Below, piece after piece: positions 34,512 through 42,824 of a stretch of DNA of 64,000 nt. The notes beneath the pieces were generated by a model. The model was not told the DNA's origin. It was given only the letters and a program-made list of their open reading frames with translations, and ran no database searches. Location: NCBI GenBank assembly GCA_036564245.1, contig DATCKU010000035.1, positions 1 through 64,000 on the forward strand, given 5' to 3'. Source of the stretch: Thermasporomyces sp036564245. GTDB lineage: Bacteria; Actinomycetota; Actinomycetes; Propionibacteriales; Actinopolymorphaceae. Positions within the stretch are counted from its first letter, which is position 1. The number at the start of each line of letters is the position of its first letter. The translations under genes and the position numbers were made by a program.

Positions 34512-35470
34512 CAGCGCCGCCTCGCCAGGTCGGCGGCCCCGATCAGCCCGGCCTCGTTGCCGAGCATCGCGGGCCGTATCTGCAGAGACGGCCGGTGGCC
34601 ACGCGCGGTGAGGTTGCGCGCGAACGCCGTGCGCGCGGGTTCGAGCAGGAGATCACCTGCCTCCGAGACGCCGCCACCCACGACGACGACCGCGGGGTCG
34701 AGAACGGCGGCGAGGGTGGCGATTCCCTCACCGATCCAGCGTCCGAGGTCCTCGAGCAGCTCCCGGGCCGGGATGTCGCCCTCCGCAGCCGCCGCGCTGA
34801 CCATGCGTCCTTCGATGCGTTCGACCCGGCCACCGGCCAACTCGAGGAGCCTGGCAGCCTGCGACGGGCTCGACCGAGCCAGCGCGCGGGCCTCACGCTC
34901 CAACGCGCTGCCACTTGCGTACTGCTCCCAGCAGCCCTTGTTTCCGCATCCACACAGATGCCCGCCCGGCACGACACGCAGGTGCCCCACTTCGCCGCCC
35001 ACGCCGAAGGCGCCGCGGTAGAGCTCACCGTCCAACACCAGCCCGCCGCCGAGACCGGTCCCGATGGTGAGGAGGATCATGTCGTCGACGTCGCGCCCGG
35101 CTCCGAACTGGAACTCCGCCCAGGCGGCCGCGTTCGCGTCGTTCTCGACCACCGTCGGAAGGCCGGTGCGCTCCTCGACAGCCTTCCTCAGCGGTTCGTC
35201 TCGCCACGCGAGATTGGGTGCGAACAGGACGTGGGACCGCGCCGCATCGACGAACCCGGCCGCACCGATCCCGATCGCCTCGATCTCGTGCGAGTCGCTG
35301 TGCTGGTCCCGAAGCTCGTCCACGAGGTCGGCGATCGCAGCCACGATCTCCGGCGCACTCGTCGCCGGAGTCACCCTCCGACCTTCTCCGAGCACGGTAC
35401 CCGCCTCATCGACGGCGCCCGCCGCAATCTTCGTACCGCCGACGTCGACGCCGATCGTCAACCGAGACAT
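34511..35470 (-). CDS. glkA: ROK-family glucokinase, copy 1
   Basis: A 319-residue ROK glucokinase. It shows TIGVDVGGTKIAAGAVD, catalytic VVENDANAAAWAEFQFGAG, LLTIGTGLGGGLVLD and the zinc motif GHLCGCGNKGCWEQYASG. Both ROK proteins share this layout and much sequence, so they arose by duplication. The gene lies 17 nt after an SRPBCC gene and is coupled to copy 2. In Streptomyces, glkA also neighbours SRPBCC genes, which supports the glucokinase call. Start: ATG at 35470 (MSRLTIGVD); the longer frame runs through the SRPBCC gene. Glucose kinase in this group also mediates carbon repression, so a regulatory role is possible. Confidence 0.88.
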   Translation of the reverse strand: MSRLTIGVDVGGTKIAAGAVDEAGTVLGEGRRVTPATSAPEIVAAIADLVDELRDQHSDSHEIEAIGIGAAGFVDAARSHVLFAPNLAWRDEPLRKAVEERTGLPTVVENDANAAAWAEFQFGAGRDVDDMILLTIGTGLGGGLVLDGELYRGAFGVGGEVGHLRVVPGGHLCGCGNKGCWEQYASGSALEREARALARSSPSQAARLLELAGGRVERIEGRMVSAAAAEGDIPARELLEDLGRWIGEGIATLAAVLDPAVVVVGGGVSEAGDLLLEPARTAFARNLTARGHRPSLQIRPAMLGNEAGLIGAADLARRR

Positions 35471-35487
35471 CGCCTGGTCACCCTCGC

Positions 35488-35928
35488 TCACTGGCGTTGC
35501 TCGACGTGCTTCTTGAGCTCCTTGAGAGCGGTGTCGATGATGACCTTCTCCGCCTTCCGCTTGATCAACCCAATCATCGGGAACACGACGTCGACCGACA
35601 GCTGGTAGGTGACTTCGGTCTGACCCCTCCCCTTCGGCCGCAGGGTGTAGGAGCCGTCGAGAGCCTTGACGACCTTGCCCTCGACCAGGGTCCACCGCAC
35701 CTCACGGTTGCCTTTCCACGTGTAGGCGAGCGTGTAGTCGTCCTTGATCGCGCCGGCATCGAGGACGAAGCGCACCTCCTTGGCCCGACCGTCGTCGTAC
35801 GTCGAGCGGACCTCCACCACCTTGACCGCGGTCGCCCACGTGGGATACGACTCGAAGTCGGCGATCACCGACATGATCGTCGCTGGCTCTGCCTCGATCG
35901 TGACGCTGGAGCTGGTCTGCTCTGCCAC
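35488..35928 (-). CDS. SRPBCC-family lipid/polyketide-cyclase-like protein
   Basis: A 146-residue START/SRPBCC-fold protein with a hydrophobic ligand pocket. Features: SSSVTIEAEPATIMSVIADFESYPTWATAV at the N-terminus, the central strands RFVLDAGAIKDDYTLAY and the long C-terminal helix (KRKAEKVIIDTALKELKKHVEQ). Similar single-domain proteins sit beside glkA in other actinomycetes. The ligand is unknown; coenzyme-Q-like or lipid binding is possible. First gene of the SRPBCC-ROK-ROK operon. Start: ATG at 35928 with GGAAGGACAGGG upstream. Confidence 0.88.
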   Translation of the reverse strand: MAEQTSSSVTIEAEPATIMSVIADFESYPTWATAVKVVEVRSTYDDGRAKEVRFVLDAGAIKDDYTLAYTWKGNREVRWTLVEGKVVKALDGSYTLRPKGRGQTEVTYQLSVDVVFPMIGLIKRKAEKVIIDTALKELKKHVEQRQ

Positions 35929-36022
35929 GTCGCCCTGTCCTTCCTCCGACCTCTTGGTGTGCGCTTCGGCCGGCGCGTCGCGCTCCTACCCCAGTTGACC
36001 ACGTGCACGACTCCCGTGGGCC

Positions 36023-36058
36023 GTGTGACACTGTGCCGGCGCGTGGTGGACCACCACG
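36023..36058. repeat. Inverted repeat upstream of the SRPBCC-ROK operon
   Basis: CGTGGTGG (36042-36049) is followed after one base by CCACCACG (36051-36058). Just left of it, 36023-36045 resembles the core of the 38-bp palindrome at 14901: GTGTGACAC, GTGCCGGC and CGTG occur in the same order with an extra T. It lies between the DUF3500 stop and the SRPBCC start, and may be terminator or operator. Confidence 0.5.
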
Positions 36059-36135
36059 TGTGCATGGTCAACGTGTGGGACCGTCACCACAACCTATCGC
36101 CATCTCACCCAGGGACCCTCAGGCTGGGCGCGTGG

Positions 36136-37125
36136 TCAGGCCGGCGCGTGTGCTTCGGCGTAGTGACCAGCGAGCAGGTCTTCGCCCCAGTCGTGCCGGA
36201 GATCCCGCCACACCGAGTGGATGTGGTTGGCGCCATTTTGCGTGTTGTCGTACTCCACCAGGAAGGTTGGACCCGCAATGGCGTAGTAGTGGCCTTGCCC
36301 GCGCTGGGTCGGGCCAGCCCAGCTGAACGTCGTGCGCTCGATGCCGGCTTGCAGGATGTCGTTCCAGGCCACCTCGCTAGCCTCCGGGGTCACCCGGTCG
36401 AGATAGTGGCGGATCAGGGTGGCAAGGTGCTCCTGTTGCTGGACGCTCATGTCACCGTACGCAAGACCGCGTCGGATCCGGTCCGGGTCGGCGACCGGGT
36501 CGTAACGGGTGAGGATGTCGCTCGGTGGCACGTCGTCGACGATCGCCACCGCAAGCCGTTCGGGGTCGAGCGCCTCCAGCACCGCGCGTGCGAGGTCCTC
36601 GGTGCCCGGCAGAGTACGTAGTCCTGCGTCCGGCCCATCGGGCACCGTGGCGGGATTGGCGCCGAAGAACTGCGGGGTGCCAGCTATGCGGTCGCCCACC
36701 ACCGTGAAGTGCGCGGCCAGATGGTGGCCGTTGACCCGCCACGCCCACGGACCTTCGGCTCCGGGGTCACCGAGAACGCGGAACCAGTACGCCACGGGGT
36801 CTCGTTGCCGCCAGGTGGACCGGTCGATCCGGCGTTCCAGGTCGCGCAGCATCACCTCGAGCGCCATCACTGCCTTGGCTTCTGTGAATCCCCGTTTGCT
36901 GAGGCCGGTCTCGAGCAGAGCCATGGCGAGCTCACGCTGCTGCTGGTCCATCTGTGCCAGGGGAAGTCCAGGACGCGGGCCCGGGAGGTAGGTCCACTCA
37001 CGGAAATCGTGCGAGTCGAAGGGTGCAGTCGCCTTCGCGTGCTGATCGGGTCGGAGTGAGTCGAGGAATGTGGTCGCCGCCTCGACCATTCGAGTCGCCA
37101 CGCGTGCCTGCTGCACCTCTGACAT
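36136..37125 (-). CDS. DUF3500 domain protein
   Basis: A 329-residue DUF3500 protein of unknown function. Diagnostic C-terminal sequence is GHYYAIAGPTFLVEYDNTQN and HSVWRDLRHDWGEDLLAGHY; the middle has AWRVNGHHLAAHFTVVGD and FFGANPAT. The several His, Asp and Tyr residues in the C-terminal block suggest metal or cofactor binding, which is speculation. There is no signal peptide with the chosen start. Start: ATG at 37125, 5 nt after GGAGGG; the upstream extension to 37377 overlaps the MFS gene. It follows the MHS transporter gene in the same direction, so uptake and processing of one compound is possible. Confidence 0.85.
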   Translation of the reverse strand: MSEVQQARVATRMVEAATTFLDSLRPDQHAKATAPFDSHDFREWTYLPGPRPGLPLAQMDQQQRELAMALLETGLSKRGFTEAKAVMALEVMLRDLERRIDRSTWRQRDPVAYWFRVLGDPGAEGPWAWRVNGHHLAAHFTVVGDRIAGTPQFFGANPATVPDGPDAGLRTLPGTEDLARAVLEALDPERLAVAIVDDVPPSDILTRYDPVADPDRIRRGLAYGDMSVQQQEHLATLIRHYLDRVTPEASEVAWNDILQAGIERTTFSWAGPTQRGQGHYYAIAGPTFLVEYDNTQNGANHIHSVWRDLRHDWGEDLLAGHYAEAHAPA

Positions 37126-37291
37126 TCGATCCCTCCGCCCAATCGTCAGACGACCTCCGCCAGCGTATCCGTCAGCGCGGAATGGCCACATCACGTCGGC
37201 TCCGAGTAGCCGGAAGCGGCCTTTATGCCTCGTGTGGAGGGAGGCCGCTTCGTCACGCATGCTGGCGGCTCGCGGCCGCTTTTCGGCCGGC

Positions 37292-38689
37292 TCAGCCCTC
37301 CGAGGTCGCCGCAGTGGATTCCGTGCCGGGCAGGCGACGACCCAGTTCTGGTCCGATCGCGGCGATGTCGATGTCACGCGATTCGCGGGCGTACCAGAAC
37401 GCGATGAACGACACGATGGCGGTGCCGATCATCCACAGCGGCACAAGCCACGGGCTTCCACCACCGGCACTGACCAGCGCTGCAGCGATCAACGGAGAGA
37501 AGCCCGACACCGCCGCGCCGATCTCCCGGGACGCCGCGAAACCTGTGTACCGAACGCCTGCACCGAAAAGCTCCGCGTAGAAGACCGGCTGCACGGCGAT
37601 CATCGGAGCGAAGCCGAACGCGGTCGCCACGATGAACGCGATCCAGATCACCACCGGGATGCCCGTGTCGACCAGGAGGAAGAACGGGTAGGCGAAGACG
37701 GCGGTGAACACGACGCTGAACAGGTTGAGTGGCCGCCGCCCGATCCGGTCGGACAACGCACCGTAGACCGGCTGCAACCCGATGACCACCAGCCCGAATC
37801 CCACGATCCCGGACGTCGCGACCCACTGCGGTTTGCCGAGCTCCTCGGTGATGTAGGCATTCATGTACGTCGCATAGATGTAGACGATCGCCGTGTCGCA
37901 GACGTGTGCCCCGATGCCGACGAGGAAGTTGCGCGGGTACGCACGCAGCGTCGCGAGGACCGGGGTCCGCACCACCGAACCCGTGCGCTCGAGCGAGGAG
38001 AAGACCGGGGACTCGGTGACCCTGAGTCGTACGTACAACGAGATGGCGATCATGCCGAAGCTCAACAGGAACGGAATCCGCCAACCCCAGGCGAGCACCT
38101 GCTCCTCGGGCATGAGCCCGATGAGCAGGAAGGTGAGCGTGCCGAGCACCAGACCGATCTGCACGCCGGTTTGAGCAAACGACGTGAAGAATCCCCGCCG
38201 CTCGGCTGGTGCGTGCTCTGCGAGCAGTGTCGAGGCTCCCCCGAACTCCGCACCCGCGCCGAGCCCTTGACAGATGCGCAGCACGACCAGGATCAACGGC
38301 GCCCAGAACCCGATCTGTGCGTACGTCGGGAGTAGACCGACAAGACCAGTGGCGAGACCCATGATGAGCGTCGTGATGACCAGGGTGGAGCGCCGCCCGA
38401 TCCGGTCGCCGAGCCGCCCGAAGATGAACCCGCCGATCGGACGGAAGAGGAACGCAAGCCCGAAGGTCGCAAGGGCCTGCAAGGTCCCGATCCGCGGATC
38501 CGAGCCGGGAAAGTAGAGCTGCCCGAAGTAGAGGGCAGCGGCCGTTCCGTAGATGAAGAAGTCGTACCACTCCAGTGCCGTGCCGACGACCGAAGCCGAC
38601 ACGACACGTCGCAGCTCTCGCTGGGACGTGGCCGGCACCTGTGTTTCACCATCACGAGGTACTGCGCCAGAACTTGCCTGCTGGTTCAT
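37292..38689 (-). CDS. MFS transporter, metabolite:H+ symporter (MHS) family
   Basis: A 465-residue transporter with 12 predicted helices and the MHS signatures: VVGTALEWYDFFIYGTAAAL at helix 1, loop motif GRLGDRIGRRSTLV, the LRICQGLGAGAEFGGA region with acidic Glu, and a second GRR loop (LSDRIGRRPLN). Close families carry organic acids, proline/betaine or shikimate in with protons; the substrate cannot be told. Start: ATG at 38689. It is divergent from the UdgX gene; DUF3500 is downstream. Confidence 0.92.
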   Translation of the reverse strand: MNQQASSGAVPRDGETQVPATSQRELRRVVSASVVGTALEWYDFFIYGTAAALYFGQLYFPGSDPRIGTLQALATFGLAFLFRPIGGFIFGRLGDRIGRRSTLVITTLIMGLATGLVGLLPTYAQIGFWAPLILVVLRICQGLGAGAEFGGASTLLAEHAPAERRGFFTSFAQTGVQIGLVLGTLTFLLIGLMPEEQVLAWGWRIPFLLSFGMIAISLYVRLRVTESPVFSSLERTGSVVRTPVLATLRAYPRNFLVGIGAHVCDTAIVYIYATYMNAYITEELGKPQWVATSGIVGFGLVVIGLQPVYGALSDRIGRRPLNLFSVVFTAVFAYPFFLLVDTGIPVVIWIAFIVATAFGFAPMIAVQPVFYAELFGAGVRYTGFAASREIGAAVSGFSPLIAAALVSAGGGSPWLVPLWMIGTAIVSFIAFWYARESRDIDIAAIGPELGRRLPGTESTAATSEG

Positions 38690-38922
38690 CGGTCGACTCC
38701 TCTCCCGATCTGCTCCCCGAGCTACGGCGTTCGGTCGGCGCCGCGGGTGAGGACGTACGTCCGCAGCTGCACGTGTGCGAGCTGGTCAAGCTGCGCCCGG
38801 GCCTGGCCCATGTGTCCTTGTGAAACGTGCAGTTGCGGTCATAGTGGCACACAACGGACAGCTAGGGAACGGTCTGGCACAGGCTTGGCGAGGTTGGCCG
38901 AGGCTGGGGTACGAAGGGAGGG

Positions 38923-39630
38923 GTGGCGCGCAAACCGGCACGCACGGCGGCGGAGTTCGTACCGCCGCACGCTGACCTCGCGCAACTCAAGGAGGCCGCG
39001 AGATCGTGCCGTGGGTGCGATCTGCACCGCGACGCGACCCAGACGGTCTTCGGTGAAGGTGACGCCGACGCCCGGGTGGTCCTGTTGGGAGAGATGCCGG
39101 GCGACCAGGAGGACAAGCAGGGCAGGCCGTTCGTGGGACCGGCGGGGCGTGTCCTCGATCGCGCGCTCGAAGACGCGGGGATCGACAGGAGGCAGACCTA
39201 CCTCACGAACGCGGTCAAGCACTTCAGGTTCACGCTGAGCGGGAGCGGCGAGCGTGGCAAGCGCCGCCTCCACAAGACGCCGGGCCGAACCGAGATCGTC
39301 GCCTGTCGACCGTGGCTGGTGGCAGAGCTGCAGGTCCTCGAGCCCGAGGTGCTCGTCTGCCTGGGCGCGACCGCGGCGAAAGCGGTCCTCGGCTCGGACT
39401 TCCGCGTGACCGTCGACCGAGGGAAGCTGTTCCCGCTTCCGCAAGACCTGGCGGGAAACCCTGCACCGGCAGCCGGGACTGACACCGAGGACACCAGGCC
39501 ACGGGTCCTTGCGACGATCCACCCCTCGGCAGTGCTGCGCGCCGACGACACGGACCGCGATGCGATGTACGCGGGTCTGGTCGACGACCTGCGCGTCGTG
39601 GCGGAGGTCCTGCGCGAAGGCTCGGGCTGA
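38923..39630 (+). CDS. udgX: UdgX-type uracil-DNA glycosylase
   Basis: A 235-residue uracil-DNA glycosylase superfamily member. The family 4-like iron-sulphur cysteines (CRGCDL at 30-34) and motif A GEMPGDQED (57-64) are present. The UdgX-specific R-loop KRRLHKTP (113-120) contains His117, equivalent to the histidine that makes a covalent bond to uracil-derived DNA in Mycobacterium smegmatis UdgX. The late motif HPSAVLRA is intact. The product probably binds uracil sites irreversibly, not as a turnover enzyme. Between strand and R-loop there is an LSGSGERG insertion. Start: GTG at 38923 after GAAGGGAGGG. Confidence 0.93.
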   Translation: MARKPARTAAEFVPPHADLAQLKEAARSCRGCDLHRDATQTVFGEGDADARVVLLGEMPGDQEDKQGRPFVGPAGRVLDRALEDAGIDRRQTYLTNAVKHFRFTLSGSGERGKRRLHKTPGRTEIVACRPWLVAELQVLEPEVLVCLGATAAKAVLGSDFRVTVDRGKLFPLPQDLAGNPAPAAGTDTEDTRPRVLATIHPSAVLRADDTDRDAMYAGLVDDLRVVAEVLREGSG

Positions 39631-39648
39631 CGAGGGTTCCGGCCCGCG

Positions 39649-40134
39649 TCAGGTCGCCGCGTCTGGCTCCGGCTGCTCGTCCGGCTCGTCCTCGCTGCCC
39701 TCGGTCGACGCAAGGCTCGTCTCGTCGACGGTCTTCGACGGCGAGGGGCGGACCGTTCGGCTCGCACCAGGCGTACGGCCCTGCTCGAGCAGGTCCTTGA
39801 CCTCGAACAACGCCGCCTTCAGCGCGATCGCATATCGCCGACGCAAGCGGTTGACCCGTCGGGCCGACATCGGCCGGAGGGGGTCGGCCCGGAGGTACAC
39901 GTGAACGAGCGTGCCGTCGTGGTACGGCTCGAGCCACAACTCGGCCGTGCCGACCAGCTCTCCCCCGACGTACCAGCGCTCTCCCTCCGCGCCTCGATCG
40001 TGGTAGCTGGTGAGCGTGAGACCCGGCCAGCAGCGCTTCCAGAACTCCCGGTCGCGCAACCGCGCTGCGACGACCGAGGGCGCCGCCACGACGAACGAGT
40101 CGTCTGCGAGGTCGACAGCCGGCACCGTCGTCAT
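39649..40134 (-). CDS. SRPBCC-family protein downstream of PimB
   Basis: A 161-residue START-fold protein. MTTVPAVDLADDSFVVAAPSVVAARLRDREFWKRCWPGL is typical in layout, followed by strands (WYVGGELVGTAELWLEPYHDGTLVHVYLR) and a C-terminal helix. The last ~35 residues are acidic low complexity (EGSEDEPDEQPEPD). Its ATG at 40134 overlaps the stop of the mannosyltransferase gene (ATGA), so translation is coupled. M. tuberculosis has an SRPBCC gene (Rv2185c) near pimB as well. A role in carrying a lipid or isoprenoid intermediate is only an inference. Confidence 0.85.
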   Translation of the reverse strand: MTTVPAVDLADDSFVVAAPSVVAARLRDREFWKRCWPGLTLTSYHDRGAEGERWYVGGELVGTAELWLEPYHDGTLVHVYLRADPLRPMSARRVNRLRRRYAIALKAALFEVKDLLEQGRTPGASRTVRPSPSKTVDETSLASTEGSEDEPDEQPEPDAAT

Positions 40135-41309
40135 GCTCCCGTCTCGTTCCCGGCGGCCGAAGCAGGTCCGGGGATCTCGAGCAGACGGCGCAGGGTCGCC
40201 ACCGACACCTCCCAGGACCAGGCCGTTCGTACCCACTCTCGACCACGCTGGCCCATGTCACGTGCTCGTTCGCGGTCCCGCAGCAATGTCGTCAGCTTGG
40301 CCGCCACGGCAGCCGGGTTGTACGGATCGACGACGTAGCCGGTCTCACCGTGCAGCACCGCATCGGGTGCACCACCTGAATCGCCGACGATCACCGGAAG
40401 ACCCGTCGCCTGCGCTTCGAGGAACACGATCCCGAGCGCTTCCGGCTCCAGGCCGCCGAGGCGGGTCCGACATGGCATGGCGAAGACGTCACCCGCATCG
40501 AAGTACGGCGGGATCTGCTGCCACGGCACCGGGCCTGTGAAGATGACGCGGGCGCCGGTCTCGTGCGCCAGGCGCTGCAGTGTCGGGCGGTACGGACCGT
40601 CACCTACGAGCAGCAGTGCGGCATCGGGCACGCTCTGTGTCACGTAGGGCCAGGCCCGGATCAGCGTGTCCTGACCCTTTCGTGGGGTGAGCCGGGCGAC
40701 GCACACGACGACCGGTTGGTCCGAACCAAGGCCGAACTGCTTGCGAATCGTCTCCCCGCCCACGCCAGGAGCGAAGACGTCCGTGTCCACTCCTGGTGTC
40801 AGCCGCACCATCCGGCGGGCGTCCGAGGGATCGAGCGCTGTCGCGATCACGTCGCGGGTGTAGCGGCCGACGTACGTGAGGGCGTCGGTCGAGCGGCCGA
40901 TCCGGCGCAACGCCTGCCGGGCGACGGGGACCCGGGCCCACCAGGTCTCGTGGCCATGGGTGAGACCGATCAGCCGTCGTGCACCGGCCGCTCGCAGCGA
41001 GGGCGCGAGCAGTCCCAGCGGTGCCGCCGCACCGAACACCACACGGTCGCAGGCGTACCGGTCGAACGCCGCGGTCACGCGCTTGGCCACCGCCGGCGTG
41101 GGAACCAGCATGCGGGAAGGGTCCCGAACCACGGGGTACGCCAGTGCGGCGTCATGCTCCCAGTCGCCCGGCATGCTGGCGGTGTAGACGACCACCTGCT
41201 CAGCCGGCATCCGCTGGCACAGGGCGAAGACGAAGGCCTCGATGCCGCCCTGACGGGTCGGGAAGTCGTTCGTCACGACGAGCGTGCGAAACGTCGGCTG
41301 CGAACTCAC
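40131..41309 (-). CDS. pimB: GT4 glycosyltransferase, PimB-like (phosphatidylinositol mannosyltransferase)
   Basis: A 392-residue GT-B glycosyltransferase. The N-terminal acceptor domain opens with TLVVTNDFPTRQGGIEAFV; the GDP-mannose side has VARLTPRKGQDTLIRAW and the EX7E-type motif EALGIVFLEAQATGLPVI followed by GGAPDAVLHGETGYVVD. It probably adds the second mannose to phosphatidylinositol monomannoside, as PimB' does at the inner membrane face. The gene order SRPBCC-pimB-(peptidase)-NlpC resembles Rv2185c-Rv2190c. Start: GTG at 41309. The operon continues into the SRPBCC gene. Confidence 0.88.
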   Translation of the reverse strand: MSSQPTFRTLVVTNDFPTRQGGIEAFVFALCQRMPAEQVVVYTASMPGDWEHDAALAYPVVRDPSRMLVPTPAVAKRVTAAFDRYACDRVVFGAAAPLGLLAPSLRAAGARRLIGLTHGHETWWARVPVARQALRRIGRSTDALTYVGRYTRDVIATALDPSDARRMVRLTPGVDTDVFAPGVGGETIRKQFGLGSDQPVVVCVARLTPRKGQDTLIRAWPYVTQSVPDAALLLVGDGPYRPTLQRLAHETGARVIFTGPVPWQQIPPYFDAGDVFAMPCRTRLGGLEPEALGIVFLEAQATGLPVIVGDSGGAPDAVLHGETGYVVDPYNPAAVAAKLTTLLRDRERARDMGQRGREWVRTAWSWEVSVATLRRLLEIPGPASAAGNETGA

Positions 41310-41360
41310 ATCGCGACAACATACGCGGCGGCGGTCATGGCACCCACAGTCGCCTCTCGA

Positions 41361-42731
41361 TCAACCGCCGGCACTCTCCTGCTCGACATACGCACGCCAG
41401 CCCGCGACGAAGTCCTCGGGCGTGGTGTTGAGCACGTTCGCATACGCAAGGTCCTGGGCATGCCGGGTATGCGCGGCATCCATCGCACGGTAGAAGGCCA
41501 CGAGCGTCCGCTCGTCCCAGCGATGCGTGATGTACCGGCATGCGGTCCAGGCCGCCTCGTACGCCTGATCGAGCTCTTTGGCCTGTGGGTCGAAGTCCGC
41601 GTCGGTCGGAAGTGCGTGCGGCGCACCGGAGTCGCGCACCTCGGCCAGGAAGTCCTGCGCGATCACGCTGGTGGTCAGGCCGGCCTCGTTGAACCCGACG
41701 TAGTCAGCGAACCCTTCCGACAACCAGACCGGCATCTCGCTCACCGTGGCGCCGCTGGCCACGTGCGTGGTCTCGTGGGTGAGGACGACGAGCCTGCCCA
41801 GGGAGCCGATCCGATCGAACGTCGCCGGGTTGAGCACGATGTGTGACGCCTCACCTGGTGACACCCGACCCACCGAGGTCGTGACCGCTGCGACGGCCTC
41901 CTGCGTCTTCGCGTCCACACCGACGATGCGTTCCATCTGACGCTGGCTGCCGGGCGCGATGACGACGACGAACCGGGACCACTTGGTGCCCCAGACGCGC
42001 GTCACTCGGGTGACAGCTTCGTCGGCTGCATGGACGTAACGGCGCAGCCGCTCGACCGGGCCCACCCCGACGACCAGGCTGTGCTCGCCGCGTACTGCCG
42101 ACACTCGACTGGTCATCCACAACGGAAGCGGACCGGTCGACGCCTGGCCTTCACGGTCGTTGGCGACGTAGGTGCGCCCGCCTCGCTCCACGAACGCAAG
42201 CCTCAGGGGCGTGGTCCACGGCTCGGTGTCTCGGCCGGGGAGCCGGAATCGCAAGTCGACGTCGGCGACCCAGGCGGACTCACCGAGGACCTTCCTGCGT
42301 TCGGGGGTCAGAGCACCCGGATCCTCCTGGGGCGTGCCGAAGTGGACCTCCGTCACCCCCATCCGGACCAGGTTGTCGAACGTACGAGCTGCCACCTTGG
42401 CGAATGCGACAGCTTTCGGGTCGATGGTGGCAAGGTATGCCGCTCGATCCCGTTCCCGAATCGCCTTCGCCTGGCGGTTCAGAAGCGTCGTTGCGAGCTC
42501 GAAACGGGTGGTTGCCAGGATGTCGGAACGGCCGGACGCCATGGGTGCGCCCGAGCCTTCGGTCGCCGTCGTGCTCGTGGCGTTCGTACGCATGTGCACG
42601 GCCGACGGCACCGAGACGAGCTCGAGCAGGGCTCGACCCCCGACGAGCGCGCCAACGACGAGCAGCAGGCAGCACACGAGCAGGAGGAGGTCACCGGCCC
42701 GCGATACACGCCGCTGGGGATCTTCGGTCAC
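41361..42731 (-). CDS. Membrane-anchored peptidase-MA-like metalloprotein
   Basis: A protein of about 456 residues with one N-terminal transmembrane helix (AGDLLLLVCCLLLVVGALVGG) and an outside domain. The zinc-peptidase HExxH motif is HETTH (about 319-323), with a further acidic residue in WLSEGFADYVG (about 339), as in gluzincins. Substrate unknown; location between pimB and the NlpC hydrolase suggests an envelope role. Start: GTG at 42731. TACGAT lies 6 nt upstream and there is no Shine-Dalgarno, so a leaderless transcript is likely. A longer frame starting TTG 42785 is possible. This is an actinobacterial conserved gene of unknown role. Confidence 0.85.
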   Translation of the reverse strand: MTEDPQRRVSRAGDLLLLVCCLLLVVGALVGGRALLELVSVPSAVHMRTNATSTTATEGSGAPMASGRSDILATTRFELATTLLNRQAKAIRERDRAAYLATIDPKAVAFAKVAARTFDNLVRMGVTEVHFGTPQEDPGALTPERRKVLGESAWVADVDLRFRLPGRDTEPWTTPLRLAFVERGGRTYVANDREGQASTGPLPLWMTSRVSAVRGEHSLVVGVGPVERLRRYVHAADEAVTRVTRVWGTKWSRFVVVIAPGSQRQMERIVGVDAKTQEAVAAVTTSVGRVSPGEASHIVLNPATFDRIGSLGRLVVLTHETTHVASGATVSEMPVWLSEGFADYVGFNEAGLTTSVIAQDFLAEVRDSGAPHALPTDADFDPQAKELDQAYEAAWTACRYITHRWDERTLVAFYRAMDAAHTRHAQDLAYANVLNTTPEDFVAGWRAYVEQESAGG

Positions 42732-42737
42732 CTTGGC

Positions 42738-42743
42738 ATCGTA
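42738..42743 (-). promoter_or_regulatory. Putative -10 box for leaderless peptidase-MA transcript
   Basis: TACGAT on the minus strand ends 6 nt before the GTG at 42731. It fits TANNNT, and the missing ribosome-binding site supports a start-codon transcript. Confidence 0.45.
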
Positions 42744-42824
42744 CGGAATTGGGTCCGACCCTTTCCGGTGGAACAGAATCCACAAGCCCTGTGTCGCTGG
42801 TGATTCTTGCGGGTGGGGTCGGCA

